NCBI GenBank assembly: GCA_045125095.1
Contig: JBGVMW010000059.1
Span: forward strand, 1-61,831
DNA: 61,831 bases
Reading direction: 5' to 3'
Source of the DNA: JBGVMW01 sp045125095
Lineage (GTDB): Bacteria > Bacillota > Clostridia > Lachnospirales > Lachnospiraceae
The position numbers were made by a program, and so were the translations under genes. Shown here piece by piece: positions 40,487 through 48,070 of this stretch (positions are counted from its first letter, which is position 1; each line of letters opens with the position of its first letter). The notes beneath the pieces are model-generated. The model had not been told where the DNA came from. It was given only the letters and a program-made list of their open reading frames with translations, and made no database searches.

Positions 40487-42436
40487 ATGGAAACAACGGA
40501 GAAAAAGTCTTTTACCAGACAAATGTATACAGCCGACTCTGAAGTCGGAAAAATGAAGCTTCAATCAGTAAAAGAAAATCTTTATGAGGCAACGACTAAG
40601 GCTGTGCTTTATTCAATTGAAATGTATACAAAGGTGAGCCTTCAAGAGTGGGTTCAGACTGGATTACTTCAAAAATTGGATAAAGCTAATAATGATCTTA
40701 AAAGAGAAAAAGAGGAGTTGGAACAGGGCCATATTGGCATGTTTGATATAACAAATGGTTGCTCTGTAATTAATGATTTTGTTAGAAAAGATGCTTTAGC
40801 TTTATCAAGAAATGAGCTACAAGGCAAGATTGAACTTCAAAAGAAAAAGATTGCAGAATTAGATGAAAAAGAAGCCATTATCGAAAAAAGAAAATCAGAG
40901 TTAGAGGCTGGCGAAGCTGACGATGAAGAACCTAAAGCTGATGATAACGAAGAAGTAAATGACTTTTTTGATGAAGATAATGACGGCGATTACAATACGA
41001 CAGATGATTTAGAAAATGAAGACGCTGAAGATTTCTACGACGATGACTTTGAAGAGGATGAGGAAGATGAAGACTTCGAGGATGACGAAGATGATGAAGA
41101 TGATGAAGAGTCAGAACCAGTTCCTCCGTCTGAAGTAGAACTGTTTACAATAAGAATTGCCTCGATTAAAGATCCGGAGGAAATTGAAAATATTTCTGAA
41201 GAGTTAAAAGAAGAAAAAGCTGCGATTGAAGTTCTAATTAAAGAATTGAACTCATTAACTAAGAACGGCAAGGATATACTGACTAAACAACATGATTCAG
41301 AGAGAGAGTCATTAGAGAACTTAAGAACATTAAGAAATACTGTATTTGCACATAAAAGTGAAGACCAGCAGGAAATTTCTTTGATTGGAAGTTGGGAGCC
41401 AGAAGCCGGACCATTATATCAGTGGGCATCAGAAATCCTAAAGTATATTAAGATTATCGAATCTAGATATAAAGCCTATGCATGGTTTGATGATTTCTAT
41501 GCATCTCGTGAAGGAAAAGATAAGTTTGATGGTTGTAAGGTATATGTTCAAAAGCAGATCAAGGAATTATATGTAAATCGTTCAAGTATAGTATTTGAAT
41601 TTGCTGGTGAACTTTATGATAAAGAAGATGAAGAGTTCAATTTCAAAAAGCTCATAGAGAATATGGCAATTAGCTGGGATACAGGAATCCGATATCTTAC
41701 AGTTGTTACTAATGAAGATTTACCTGAGATGAATGTATTTTTCAAAGAATGCCTTTCAGGAACAAATAAGTATGTAGATTATTATCTTATTGATAGAAAT
41801 GCGCTTAGAGATTCTTGCAAGAAAAAAGAGTCAAGGGATGTAGATTATTTATATTTCAAGCTTTTGTATCATCTGAATCCTTCAATGGAAAAAATATACT
41901 GGAGAGATAGAGCTTACACTAAAAAAGAATTTGCTCGTCAAGTTCTATATAAATTTATCAAGGTTAAAAATATGTTCCAGTTTGATGCTAGACTAAAGGA
42001 GTTTGAGAAGTACATTGATGGTATTGATGTTAGAAGATGGTGTGAACAACATCTTTTATCTGAAATATATTTTGTGGGTATAGATGATCCTATAGGGCAA
42101 TCTCTTGCACTTGAGATGGAAAATGCAATCATTGATTTCTGTCGCCACAATGAAAACAAAGGTCGAATGCCATTATATAGAAGAGCAATTAAAGCCTCAG
42201 TACAGCTTTATTTCTATATGGGAGAAGATTATGTATTTTCTTATACAAGAAGTAATGGACAGACATTCCATTGGCGCTCTTTGGAAGACGCATGTAAGTA
42301 TATAGAGAATACGAAGCGATTTAAGTCATATGCTGAATTAAGTGGTTTTGTCGACGAGATGTATAAGTCTGATTATTTCAAGATTTGGAGAACCCAACTT
42401 AAGAAGAATGCAAAGAAGAAAGAGAGTGAGGTGTAA
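40487..42436 (+). CDS. Large coiled-coil protein with acidic linker, unknown
   Basis: 649 residues. N-terminal helical part with a coiled coil (about 65-145), an extremely acidic Asp/Glu linker (about 146-220), a second coiled segment (about 235-290) and a globular C-terminal half rich in Trp and Tyr (about 300-640; WEPEAGPLYQW, FHWRSLEDACKYI). No domain recognised. It is 26 nt after the pseudokinase gene and 3 nt before the next gene. It may be a scaffold or phosphorylation target of the kinase. Confidence 0.75.
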   Translation: METTEKKSFTRQMYTADSEVGKMKLQSVKENLYEATTKAVLYSIEMYTKVSLQEWVQTGLLQKLDKANNDLKREKEELEQGHIGMFDITNGCSVINDFVRKDALALSRNELQGKIELQKKKIAELDEKEAIIEKRKSELEAGEADDEEPKADDNEEVNDFFDEDNDGDYNTTDDLENEDAEDFYDDDFEEDEEDEDFEDDEDDEDDEESEPVPPSEVELFTIRIASIKDPEEIENISEELKEEKAAIEVLIKELNSLTKNGKDILTKQHDSERESLENLRTLRNTVFAHKSEDQQEISLIGSWEPEAGPLYQWASEILKYIKIIESRYKAYAWFDDFYASREGKDKFDGCKVYVQKQIKELYVNRSSIVFEFAGELYDKEDEEFNFKKLIENMAISWDTGIRYLTVVTNEDLPEMNVFFKECLSGTNKYVDYYLIDRNALRDSCKKKESRDVDYLYFKLLYHLNPSMEKIYWRDRAYTKKEFARQVLYKFIKVKNMFQFDARLKEFEKYIDGIDVRRWCEQHLLSEIYFVGIDDPIGQSLALEMENAIIDFCRHNENKGRMPLYRRAIKASVQLYFYMGEDYVFSYTRSNGQTFHWRSLEDACKYIENTKRFKSYAELSGFVDEMYKSDYFKIWRTQLKKNAKKKESEV

Positions 42437-42439
42437 GTA

Positions 42440-43144
42440 ATGGCTATAATTGAAAAATTACCATGGTACGATGATTATAATCTCATTCTTGAGGGTAGGA
42501 GAATTGCAGAAAAAGGTATAGAGGATTTGGAAAACCCAGAAAAGCAGTTGCAGAGGGTGAAAAAATTCTACAAGAACCTAGGAGCTGATTATTCGAAGAA
42601 TAACTGGGTTGCTCAAGTTGAAGAAGATATTTCTATGACCAACAAGGGTGAAGATAGTAGATTAAATCAGCTAAAAAGAGAAGTTAAGGTTGGTAATATT
42701 TTAGAAAATGCAGTTCAAAAGCAAGATGACGAAAGCATTAGAGCCTTGAATGGGTATAAAGATGATGAGCTCTATGCACAGCTGATAAGAAAAATAATGT
42801 TCTATATTGGAGTATCAAAGGCTAAGAAGGAAATTGACTTTATAAAGAAATCATATGATGGTGTTTATAAAGCATATCCATTGGAGAAGGCGTCGATATT
42901 CGCAGATGAAGGGGTATATTACTATGTCTATTATTTTCAGTGCCTTCAGATATTGATAAAGAAGCATAAAGGCAGGGTGTCTTATGATGATGTAAAAAGC
43001 CAAGTTCAGGATCGCTGCTATAATGCAAGACTTATGTTAAACAGGTACTCGACGGATATTTATTTGGCAGATGAAGTTCAGTTGATTTTTTCTGAAATAG
43101 AAGCGGTTGAAGATATGCTTAAAGAAAGCGAGGAAGATATTTAA
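42440..43144 (+). CDS. Helical hypothetical protein, last gene of the c-di-GMP operon
   Basis: 234 residues, mostly helical with many charged residues (EKQLQRVKKFYKNLG...; YYVYYFQCLQILIKKH). No family recognised. It starts 3 nt after the 42436 stop. After its stop there is no strong terminator, but a new promoter follows at 43233, so it is the likely end of the unit that began at 24650. Confidence 0.7.
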   Translation: MAIIEKLPWYDDYNLILEGRRIAEKGIEDLENPEKQLQRVKKFYKNLGADYSKNNWVAQVEEDISMTNKGEDSRLNQLKREVKVGNILENAVQKQDDESIRALNGYKDDELYAQLIRKIMFYIGVSKAKKEIDFIKKSYDGVYKAYPLEKASIFADEGVYYYVYYFQCLQILIKKHKGRVSYDDVKSQVQDRCYNARLMLNRYSTDIYLADEVQLIFSEIEAVEDMLKESEEDI

Positions 43145-43232
43145 TGCTGAAGATTGCTTCAATCTTGTATTAGATATAGAAAAGCTTTTGAAGACAATGT
43201 TAGATTCTTTTGAAAAATAATTAAAAAAGTAC

Positions 43233-43261
43233 TTTACAAAACCTGGATTTAGCAGTATTAT
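43233..43261 (+). promoter_or_regulatory. Probable sigma-A promoter of the second block
   Basis: TTTACA (43233-43238), 17 nt, TATTAT (43256-43261), giving a start near 43270 and a leader of about 165 nt. Confidence 0.6.
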
Positions 43262-43324
43262 AATTCTCCTACCCAAAAGGTGTTAAGGATTCCTGTTTGG
43301 GTGTCGATATAACATTGCAAACAT

Positions 43325-43400
43325 ATAGCCTTGCATCCCCTAGAAGGCAGAGGTGCCTAATTGCTGTAAGCAAGAGGATGTTGTAATTAGTGAGTAGCTT
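43325..43400 (+). ncRNA. Structured leader RNA of unknown class
   Basis: CATCC (43334-43338) pairs with GGATG (43376-43380) and encloses two hairpins, AGGCA-gagg-TGCCT (43345-43358) and TTGCT-gta-AGCAA (43361-43373). This makes a compact three-way junction ahead of the 43433 regulator. There is no terminator, and the ribosome site AAGGAGG (43420-43426) is downstream. It does not match a riboswitch I know. Confidence 0.45.
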
Positions 43401-43432
43401 ATTAACCCGCATTACACGAAGGAGGCATTCAT

Positions 43433-43723
43433 ATGGAATATCCAGTATTAGACGCAAAGGCAACCGGAGCTAGAATAAAGGAGCTCCGTAAGGCGCACCA
43501 CCTAAAGGTGGAGGAGGTTGCTCGCTTCATGGGCTTTGAGTCCGAGCAAGCTGTCTACAAGTGGCAGCGAGGCGACAGCCTTCCGACCGTCGACAATCTG
43601 TATGCCCTGAGCAGGTTGTTCGGTACGTCGGTGGACGACATACTGAGGGGCAGCAGAGAGGAGGACGAGAGTCCTTCTCTTCCTGTTTATAGAGATTTAA
43701 TGAAAACTAAACTAGCAAGTTAG
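43433..43723 (+). CDS. XRE-family HTH regulator with unusually high GC
   Basis: 96 residues; the HTH (about 12-70) reads IKELRKAHHLKVEEVARFMG, FESEQAVYKWQRGDSLPTVD, then NLYALSRLFGTSVDDIL. Its codons are GC-rich (about 43460-43680 uses CTC, GTC, AGG, GGC) in sharp contrast to the AT-rich neighbours, which points to recent gain from another lineage. Its last 15 codons return to AT-rich usage. It heads the 43-49 kb block. Confidence 0.87.
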   Translation: MEYPVLDAKATGARIKELRKAHHLKVEEVARFMGFESEQAVYKWQRGDSLPTVDNLYALSRLFGTSVDDILRGSREEDESPSLPVYRDLMKTKLAS

Positions 43724-43772
43724 TTATAGATTATGCGTAATTTGATAAGATTATGGTAGGAGGTGTTAAGTT

Positions 43773-44153
43773 ATGTATATTCTAAATCTTGAAGATAATG
43801 TATTTAAACATCATGATATATGTAAAGCAGTTGAAAGGGGCTCCTTTGCAAATCTAAAGATAGATTGCGTGGGAAATCTTGCGGATGGGATAAGTAAAAT
43901 AGAAGAAGCCATTAATCAAGAGAAACCTTACGATCTGATAATTACTGATATGTGGTATCCAGCGAAGCCTGGTGGAAGCGATAATGATTCCGGTGAGGCT
44001 TTGATAAAAGAAGTTAAAGAAAGAGGCTGGGATATTCCAATTATCTTATGCTCATCTGTAAATTATCGTTTTCCTGGTATTCTTGGTTCAGTTCACTATT
44101 CTGAAAATGGGGACTGGGAATCAGAAATTGTAAAATTAATAAAGAAGCTTTAG
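43773..44153 (+). CDS. Stand-alone receiver (CheY/Spo0F-like) protein
   Basis: 126 residues with the receiver pattern: acidic pair E7/D8 in NLEDNV, phospho-acceptor D59 in DLIITDMWYP, and Ser in ILCSSVN (94-95). The conserved Lys after strand 5 is not obvious (GSVHYSENGDW), so phosphorylation may not switch it in the normal way. No histidine kinase is nearby. A FliM-like peptide in the 47184 protein and a FliG-like domain at 51118 make a CheY-like role possible. Confidence 0.75.
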   Translation: MYILNLEDNVFKHHDICKAVERGSFANLKIDCVGNLADGISKIEEAINQEKPYDLIITDMWYPAKPGGSDNDSGEALIKEVKERGWDIPIILCSSVNYRFPGILGSVHYSENGDWESEIVKLIKKL

Positions 44154-44162
44154 AACTGAGAG

Positions 44163-44194
44163 CACTCGCAGCAAATTACTGTGGGTGTTTTTTT
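44163..44194 (+). terminator. Rho-independent terminator
   Basis: CACTCGCAG / CTGTGGGTG (with G-T pairs), loop 7, then seven T, 9 nt after the receiver gene. A TATAAT at 44232-44237 could be the -10 of a new promoter for the following genes. Confidence 0.7.
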
Positions 44195-44276
44195 GAACTT
44201 CTAGTAAATGTTTTTGTGTTCCACAAGCGCCTATAATTATCCTCATAAAGAAGAAATTCTTTACAGGAGGATTGCT

Positions 44277-44750
44277 ATGGGAAAAAGAATTCGACGAGGA
44301 ATTAAGCTTACAGGAACATTTATTCAATGTTTTTTAATTGAATTAGTGATGATAGGTTATTGTTCAGTTAGTGGTATTGTTTCTGCACCAATAATGGGGA
44401 AAATAGGTATTGTTTTAATCTATGCTGGAATTGTCTTGCTAGCGATATTTAAGAGAGTATTTTTCTGGTGTGTACTTGGATTAGTGCTAATTGTAGCTAC
44501 AGCATTGGCTCTTTGGATGACAAAAGATAATGATGACGGTCGAGCCTATGAGAAGGGATCAGCAAAGAAATCTGTTGCTAAAAAGGTACGAAATCCTTTC
44601 TTTGAAGGAATGAGTATTGAAGAAGCAAAAAAAGAATACAAAAAATTATTGAAAATATATCATCCTGATAACGAATCGGGAGATTTGGAGAAGACTCAGG
44701 CTGTGATTATTGCCTATAGTCAATACTGTTCGGAACATGGATGTAGATAG
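44277..44750 (+). CDS. Membrane-anchored J-domain protein
   Basis: 157 residues. Three or so membrane helices occupy about 12-85; the C-terminal half is a J-domain: MSIEEAKKEYKKLLKIYHPD, with the HPD tripeptide, then AVIIAYSQYCSEHG. J-domains recruit and activate Hsp70 (DnaK). A J-domain tethered at the membrane would bring DnaK to the inner face. AGGAGG lies 7 nt before the ATG at 44277. It is followed 13 nt later by a ClpP homologue, so this pair is a protein-quality or processing unit. Confidence 0.82.
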   Translation: MGKRIRRGIKLTGTFIQCFLIELVMIGYCSVSGIVSAPIMGKIGIVLIYAGIVLLAIFKRVFFWCVLGLVLIVATALALWMTKDNDDGRAYEKGSAKKSVAKKVRNPFFEGMSIEEAKKEYKKLLKIYHPDNESGDLEKTQAVIIAYSQYCSEHGCR

Positions 44751-44763
44751 GGAGGGAAAATCA

Positions 44764-45363
44764 ATGAGTAATGTATGGAATCCAACGATTGAAGTTGAGA
44801 GTGCACATGGCACGAGAGAAGTATCTTTAAACACAAGACACCTAATGAAAAGGTGCATATTTCTTACGGGACCGATTGATGCTGAGATGGCAAATGCCTT
44901 TTTGTCTCAGCTGCTGTTCTTGGAGCAGGAATCTAAAGATTCAATTACGATATATGTGAACAGTCCCGGTGGTGAGGTTAATGCGGGGTTAATGATATAT
45001 GACGCAATACAAGGAAGTGATCTGCAGATAAATATGGTATGTACTGGAATTGCAGCAAGTATGGCAGCTATTATTTTTGCAGGTGGACAGAAGGGAAGAC
45101 GCTATATATTAAAACATAGTAAGGTGATGATTCATGAACCTCTTATAGCAAATGGTGTTGGGGGATCTGCGACATCAATTAAAAATATATCAGAGTCTAT
45201 TTTGGAGACCCGTGAAATTGTAAATGGTATCTTGGCAGAACATACTGGAAAAAGTATTGAAGAAATAAACGATGCGACGAGTTTTGATAACTTTATGAAT
45301 GCAGCAGAAGCAATTAAATTTGGTTTGTGTGATTCTATTACAGAAAAAATTAATGTTGCATAG
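44764..45363 (+). CDS. ClpP-family serine protease
   Basis: 199 residues with the full catalytic triad: Ser99 in GIAASMAA, His124 in MIHEP and Asp170 in EEINDATSFDNFM, plus the IYVNSPGGEV loop. ClpP forms a double heptamer and needs a AAA unfoldase. No ClpX/ClpA-like partner is in the window; it could use the host unfoldase, or cut its targets alone as some phage and plasmid ClpP-like proteases do. The N-terminal extension (1-25) differs from host ClpP. The start at 44764 follows GGGAGGG. Confidence 0.9.
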   Translation: MSNVWNPTIEVESAHGTREVSLNTRHLMKRCIFLTGPIDAEMANAFLSQLLFLEQESKDSITIYVNSPGGEVNAGLMIYDAIQGSDLQINMVCTGIAASMAAIIFAGGQKGRRYILKHSKVMIHEPLIANGVGGSATSIKNISESILETREIVNGILAEHTGKSIEEINDATSFDNFMNAAEAIKFGLCDSITEKINVA

Positions 45364-45387
45364 TTAAGATAGGGAGGAGAGGCTATT

Positions 45388-46626
45388 ATGGAAGCAAACA
45401 CCTTGATTTTAGGACAAAATCAGTATTATAGCCTGGATTGCTATAAGACTAAATTGAATAATAATGTGCTTGTTGTTGGCACCTCTGGAGCAGGAAAAAC
45501 AAGAAGTATAGTTACGCCTAATTTATTGCAAGCATCAGGAAGCTATGTGCTGTCAGATCCGAAAGGAAACTTATATAAGAAATACAAACCATATCTAGAA
45601 AAGAAAGGATATGTTGTTAAGAAATTAGATTTTACAGATCCAGAAGATTCGGCACATTATAACTTTTTTAGGTATATAAGAAACACACAGGATATTGTTA
45701 AAATTGCGCATATGCTTATTTATCAAAGAAAAGAGGGTGGTCATTCAGATCCATTTTGGGATGAAGCAAGCCAGCTTCTTGTCCAAGCGGTTATTGCATA
45801 TCTCCGCGAAGAGTGGGGAACTAAGGAACAAAATCTACATAGATTACTTCAGCTGATTAGTCTTTGTCAAATAGAGGAGAACTCATCAGAAACAAAGACT
45901 CCGCTAGACCGACTAATGGATGAGCTGGGTGAAAAGAATGAGGATAGTTATGCATTCAATTCATATAACAAATTTAGGGTAGCTGCGAGTAAGACTCTAA
46001 AATCAATTTTGATTTCAGTTAATTCTAGATTGGGTCTTTTTGACACACCAGAATTGAATGAAATGACGGCATGTGACGATATCGATATAGCATCTATAGG
46101 GAAGAAGAAAACAGCTTTGTTTGTTGTTGTAAGTGATACGGACCGTTCGTTGGATGGATTAGTAAATATATTTTTCACACAGGCTATGAATGAACTTTGC
46201 AGAGTAGCGGATAAAGAATGTGAAGATAGTTGCTTGCCAGTACCTGTCAGATTCATATTGGATGATTTTGCTACAAATTGCAAAATTGATGAATTTCCAA
46301 GGATGATAGCATCTATTCGTTCTAGAGGAATCTCTACCATGCTAATGATTCAAGCAGAATCTCAGCTGACAGAAAGCTATGGGCATGATGGTAAAACAAT
46401 TATTGGAAATTGTGATACATATGTATACCTTGGCGGTAATGATGTTGAGACAGCGAAGGCAGTTGCAGAACGATGCGATGTGCCTGTTAAAAAGGTGCTT
46501 AATATGCCAGTTGAAACTAATTGGATTTTCCGAAGAGGTCAAGATCCAGTAAATGCTCATAATTTTGATTTGGATGTTTTATTAATTCAAAAAGGGATTA
46601 TTCAAAGAGGAAGTGAGGCCAGATAA
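45388..46626 (+). CDS. Membrane-less VirD4/TraG-like ATPase with canonical P-loop
   Basis: 412 residues. P-loop VVGTSGAGKTRSIV (about 30-43), the motif LSDPKGNLYKKY, the DPFWDEASQLLVQAVIAYL region (cf. PFWxxxA in coupling proteins), Walker B FILDDFATNCKID and MIQAESQLTESYG. It lacks the N-terminal membrane helices of real coupling proteins, and no T4SS genes are near. The gene follows ClpP by 24 nt. It may be a soluble motor that feeds a partner, and it is a candidate for the missing unfoldase; that is speculation. Compare the altered copy at 2411. Confidence 0.85.
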   Translation: MEANTLILGQNQYYSLDCYKTKLNNNVLVVGTSGAGKTRSIVTPNLLQASGSYVLSDPKGNLYKKYKPYLEKKGYVVKKLDFTDPEDSAHYNFFRYIRNTQDIVKIAHMLIYQRKEGGHSDPFWDEASQLLVQAVIAYLREEWGTKEQNLHRLLQLISLCQIEENSSETKTPLDRLMDELGEKNEDSYAFNSYNKFRVAASKTLKSILISVNSRLGLFDTPELNEMTACDDIDIASIGKKKTALFVVVSDTDRSLDGLVNIFFTQAMNELCRVADKECEDSCLPVPVRFILDDFATNCKIDEFPRMIASIRSRGISTMLMIQAESQLTESYGHDGKTIIGNCDTYVYLGGNDVETAKAVAERCDVPVKKVLNMPVETNWIFRRGQDPVNAHNFDLDVLLIQKGIIQRGSEAR

Positions 46627-47142
46627 ATGCGTAGCTTATTAGTAGATAATAATTCGGTAGATTTGAAATCATGTTCATATGGATTTCCGTGGGATCACGA
46701 GGCACATTGCTTTAACTTTAAGGCTCCAAATGAATTTGTGATGGATACGGATATATGGGAAATTGCTAATCCGGAAAAAGTAACAGCACTAATTATTGGC
46801 TGTAATCTTAAAGATTATAGCTTTATTTCCAAAATGACGAACTTAAGACAGTTATATCTTTATGCAGGAGAGAATATTGTAGATTTGAAATTTATTAGTG
46901 AATTAACAAATCTCAATCAGTTGTATTTAGCTGAATCTAAAATTAAAGAAATAGACGAATTAGTAACATTGTTGAGAAGACAGAAAGAAATAGCAAAAAA
47001 TTTAGAAGGGATTAATCGCATTATATACGGATTTGACGCTATTTGTGTAAATTCGTCGGAAGAGCTAGAAGGAAGCATCCTTCTAGAACAGGGATTTTAT
47101 GTTTCTGAAATCATAGTAAACAGAAAGTGGATACAGAGATAG
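46627..47142 (+). CDS. Leucine-rich-repeat protein
   Basis: 171 residues. LRR-like stretches about 55-120: VTALIIGCNLKDYSFISKM, TNLRQLYLYAGENIVDLKFI, then TNLNQLYLAESKIKEIDEL. The rest is not recognised. The LRR arc usually binds proteins. It starts directly after the ATPase stop (TAAATG), so the two are translationally coupled. Confidence 0.75.
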   Translation: MRSLLVDNNSVDLKSCSYGFPWDHEAHCFNFKAPNEFVMDTDIWEIANPEKVTALIIGCNLKDYSFISKMTNLRQLYLYAGENIVDLKFISELTNLNQLYLAESKIKEIDELVTLLRRQKEIAKNLEGINRIIYGFDAICVNSSEELEGSILLEQGFYVSEIIVNRKWIQR

Positions 47143-47183
47143 AAATGTTTTTTTATTAGTCTAAATGTGGAAAGGAATTTGCC

Positions 47184-47612
47184 ATGGAGGGGATGTTAAC
47201 ACAAGAAGAAGTAAATAGACTACTATCCGGCATGTGCATTAATGACGAAGAGGTAGTAGTTAAAGAAAGAACGCTGGATGAGGCAATAAATAATGCTAAG
47301 CGAGACCGTGTGAAAAGACATATGAGAAGCCGCCCGGTTAAATTATCTGACTATCTTTCAGACATAAAAATGGAAACCCCGGTGGAGTCTGTTAAAAAAA
47401 TCACTGAACCACATACTGATTTGTGGGGGTGGTATGGCACTACAGAGAATGCAGATAAAACACCAATCAAGAAGACGTATATGCCAGAGTACTCAGATAA
47501 GGATACTTGTACAGCATGTGGCAAGGAATTTGATATAGGAAGGGCATATACAAAAGAGCCAAAATGTCCATATTGTGGGCAACCATTTGAAATTGATTGT
47601 TGGATTTCATGA
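47184..47612 (+). CDS. FliM-like N-terminal peptide / Zn-ribbon protein
   Basis: 142 residues. It begins MEGMLTQEEVNRLLSGM, which closely resembles the conserved N-terminus of flagellar FliM/FliY (about xLSQEEIDALLxG), the peptide that binds CheY-P. The middle is low-complexity and charged. The C-terminus is a zinc ribbon (CTACGKEFDIG ... KCPYCGQPFEIDCW). No FliM core or SpoA domain is present. It may tether the receiver at 43773 or another receiver to this system. Confidence 0.65.
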   Translation: MEGMLTQEEVNRLLSGMCINDEEVVVKERTLDEAINNAKRDRVKRHMRSRPVKLSDYLSDIKMETPVESVKKITEPHTDLWGWYGTTENADKTPIKKTYMPEYSDKDTCTACGKEFDIGRAYTKEPKCPYCGQPFEIDCWIS

Positions 47613-47621
47613 GGAGATTTT

Positions 47622-48065
47622 ATGTATATTTTTCTTGATGTTGACGGAGTTCTTAATACTAAAGATGACTGGAATAGAAAGATGTATTCTCTTAATGAAA
47701 ATTGCATTCGTATATTTTGTGATTTGGTAGAGAATCTTGATAACCCTAAGATAGTGCTGTCTTCAACTTGGAGAAATGGAATTGCTAGAGACGGAACAAC
47801 AGCTGTTCATATTAATGATTTAATCAAAGCTATCTCAAAAACAGGAATAACAGAGCTTGATCGAACAGCTGTAGCACTGGACGGTAGTCGGTCAAAGGAG
47901 ATAGATTATTTCCTACGGAGACATACTAAGGACGAGTATATTATTTTGGATGATGACCTAGAATTATTTGATGATAAGGAAAGAACACCAAATTTGTTTC
48001 TGATAGATGCTTCCGTAGGAATAACAAAGAATGATGTTAATAGAATACTGAAAAGTGTGAGGTGA
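47622..48065 (+). CDS. HAD-like phosphatase (SAK/RNA-repair-like type)
   Basis: 147 residues. HAD motif I is FLDVDGVLN (residues 4-12), motif II VLSSTWR, and the late acidic motif YIILDDDLELF. The Lys of motif III may be in SRSKEIDYFL. This form resembles the small HAD domains linked to RNA repair (Swiss Army Knife clusters). It likely removes phosphate from a nucleic acid end or small substrate. It is 9 nt after the zinc protein gene. Confidence 0.8.
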   Translation: MYIFLDVDGVLNTKDDWNRKMYSLNENCIRIFCDLVENLDNPKIVLSSTWRNGIARDGTTAVHINDLIKAISKTGITELDRTAVALDGSRSKEIDYFLRRHTKDEYIILDDDLELFDDKERTPNLFLIDASVGITKNDVNRILKSVR

Positions 48066-48070
48066 AGCTA

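Noticed and set aside
33801..43144. Type VI or type VII secretion regulatory cluster (kinase, PP2C, FHA)
   Set aside because: No T6SS sheath/tube gene, EssC-like ATPase or WXG100 protein was found; the similarity is limited to the phospho-signalling parts.
45948..46340. Minus-strand frame of 130 codons
   Set aside because: Lies wholly inside the VirD4-like ATPase gene on the opposite strand; no motif.
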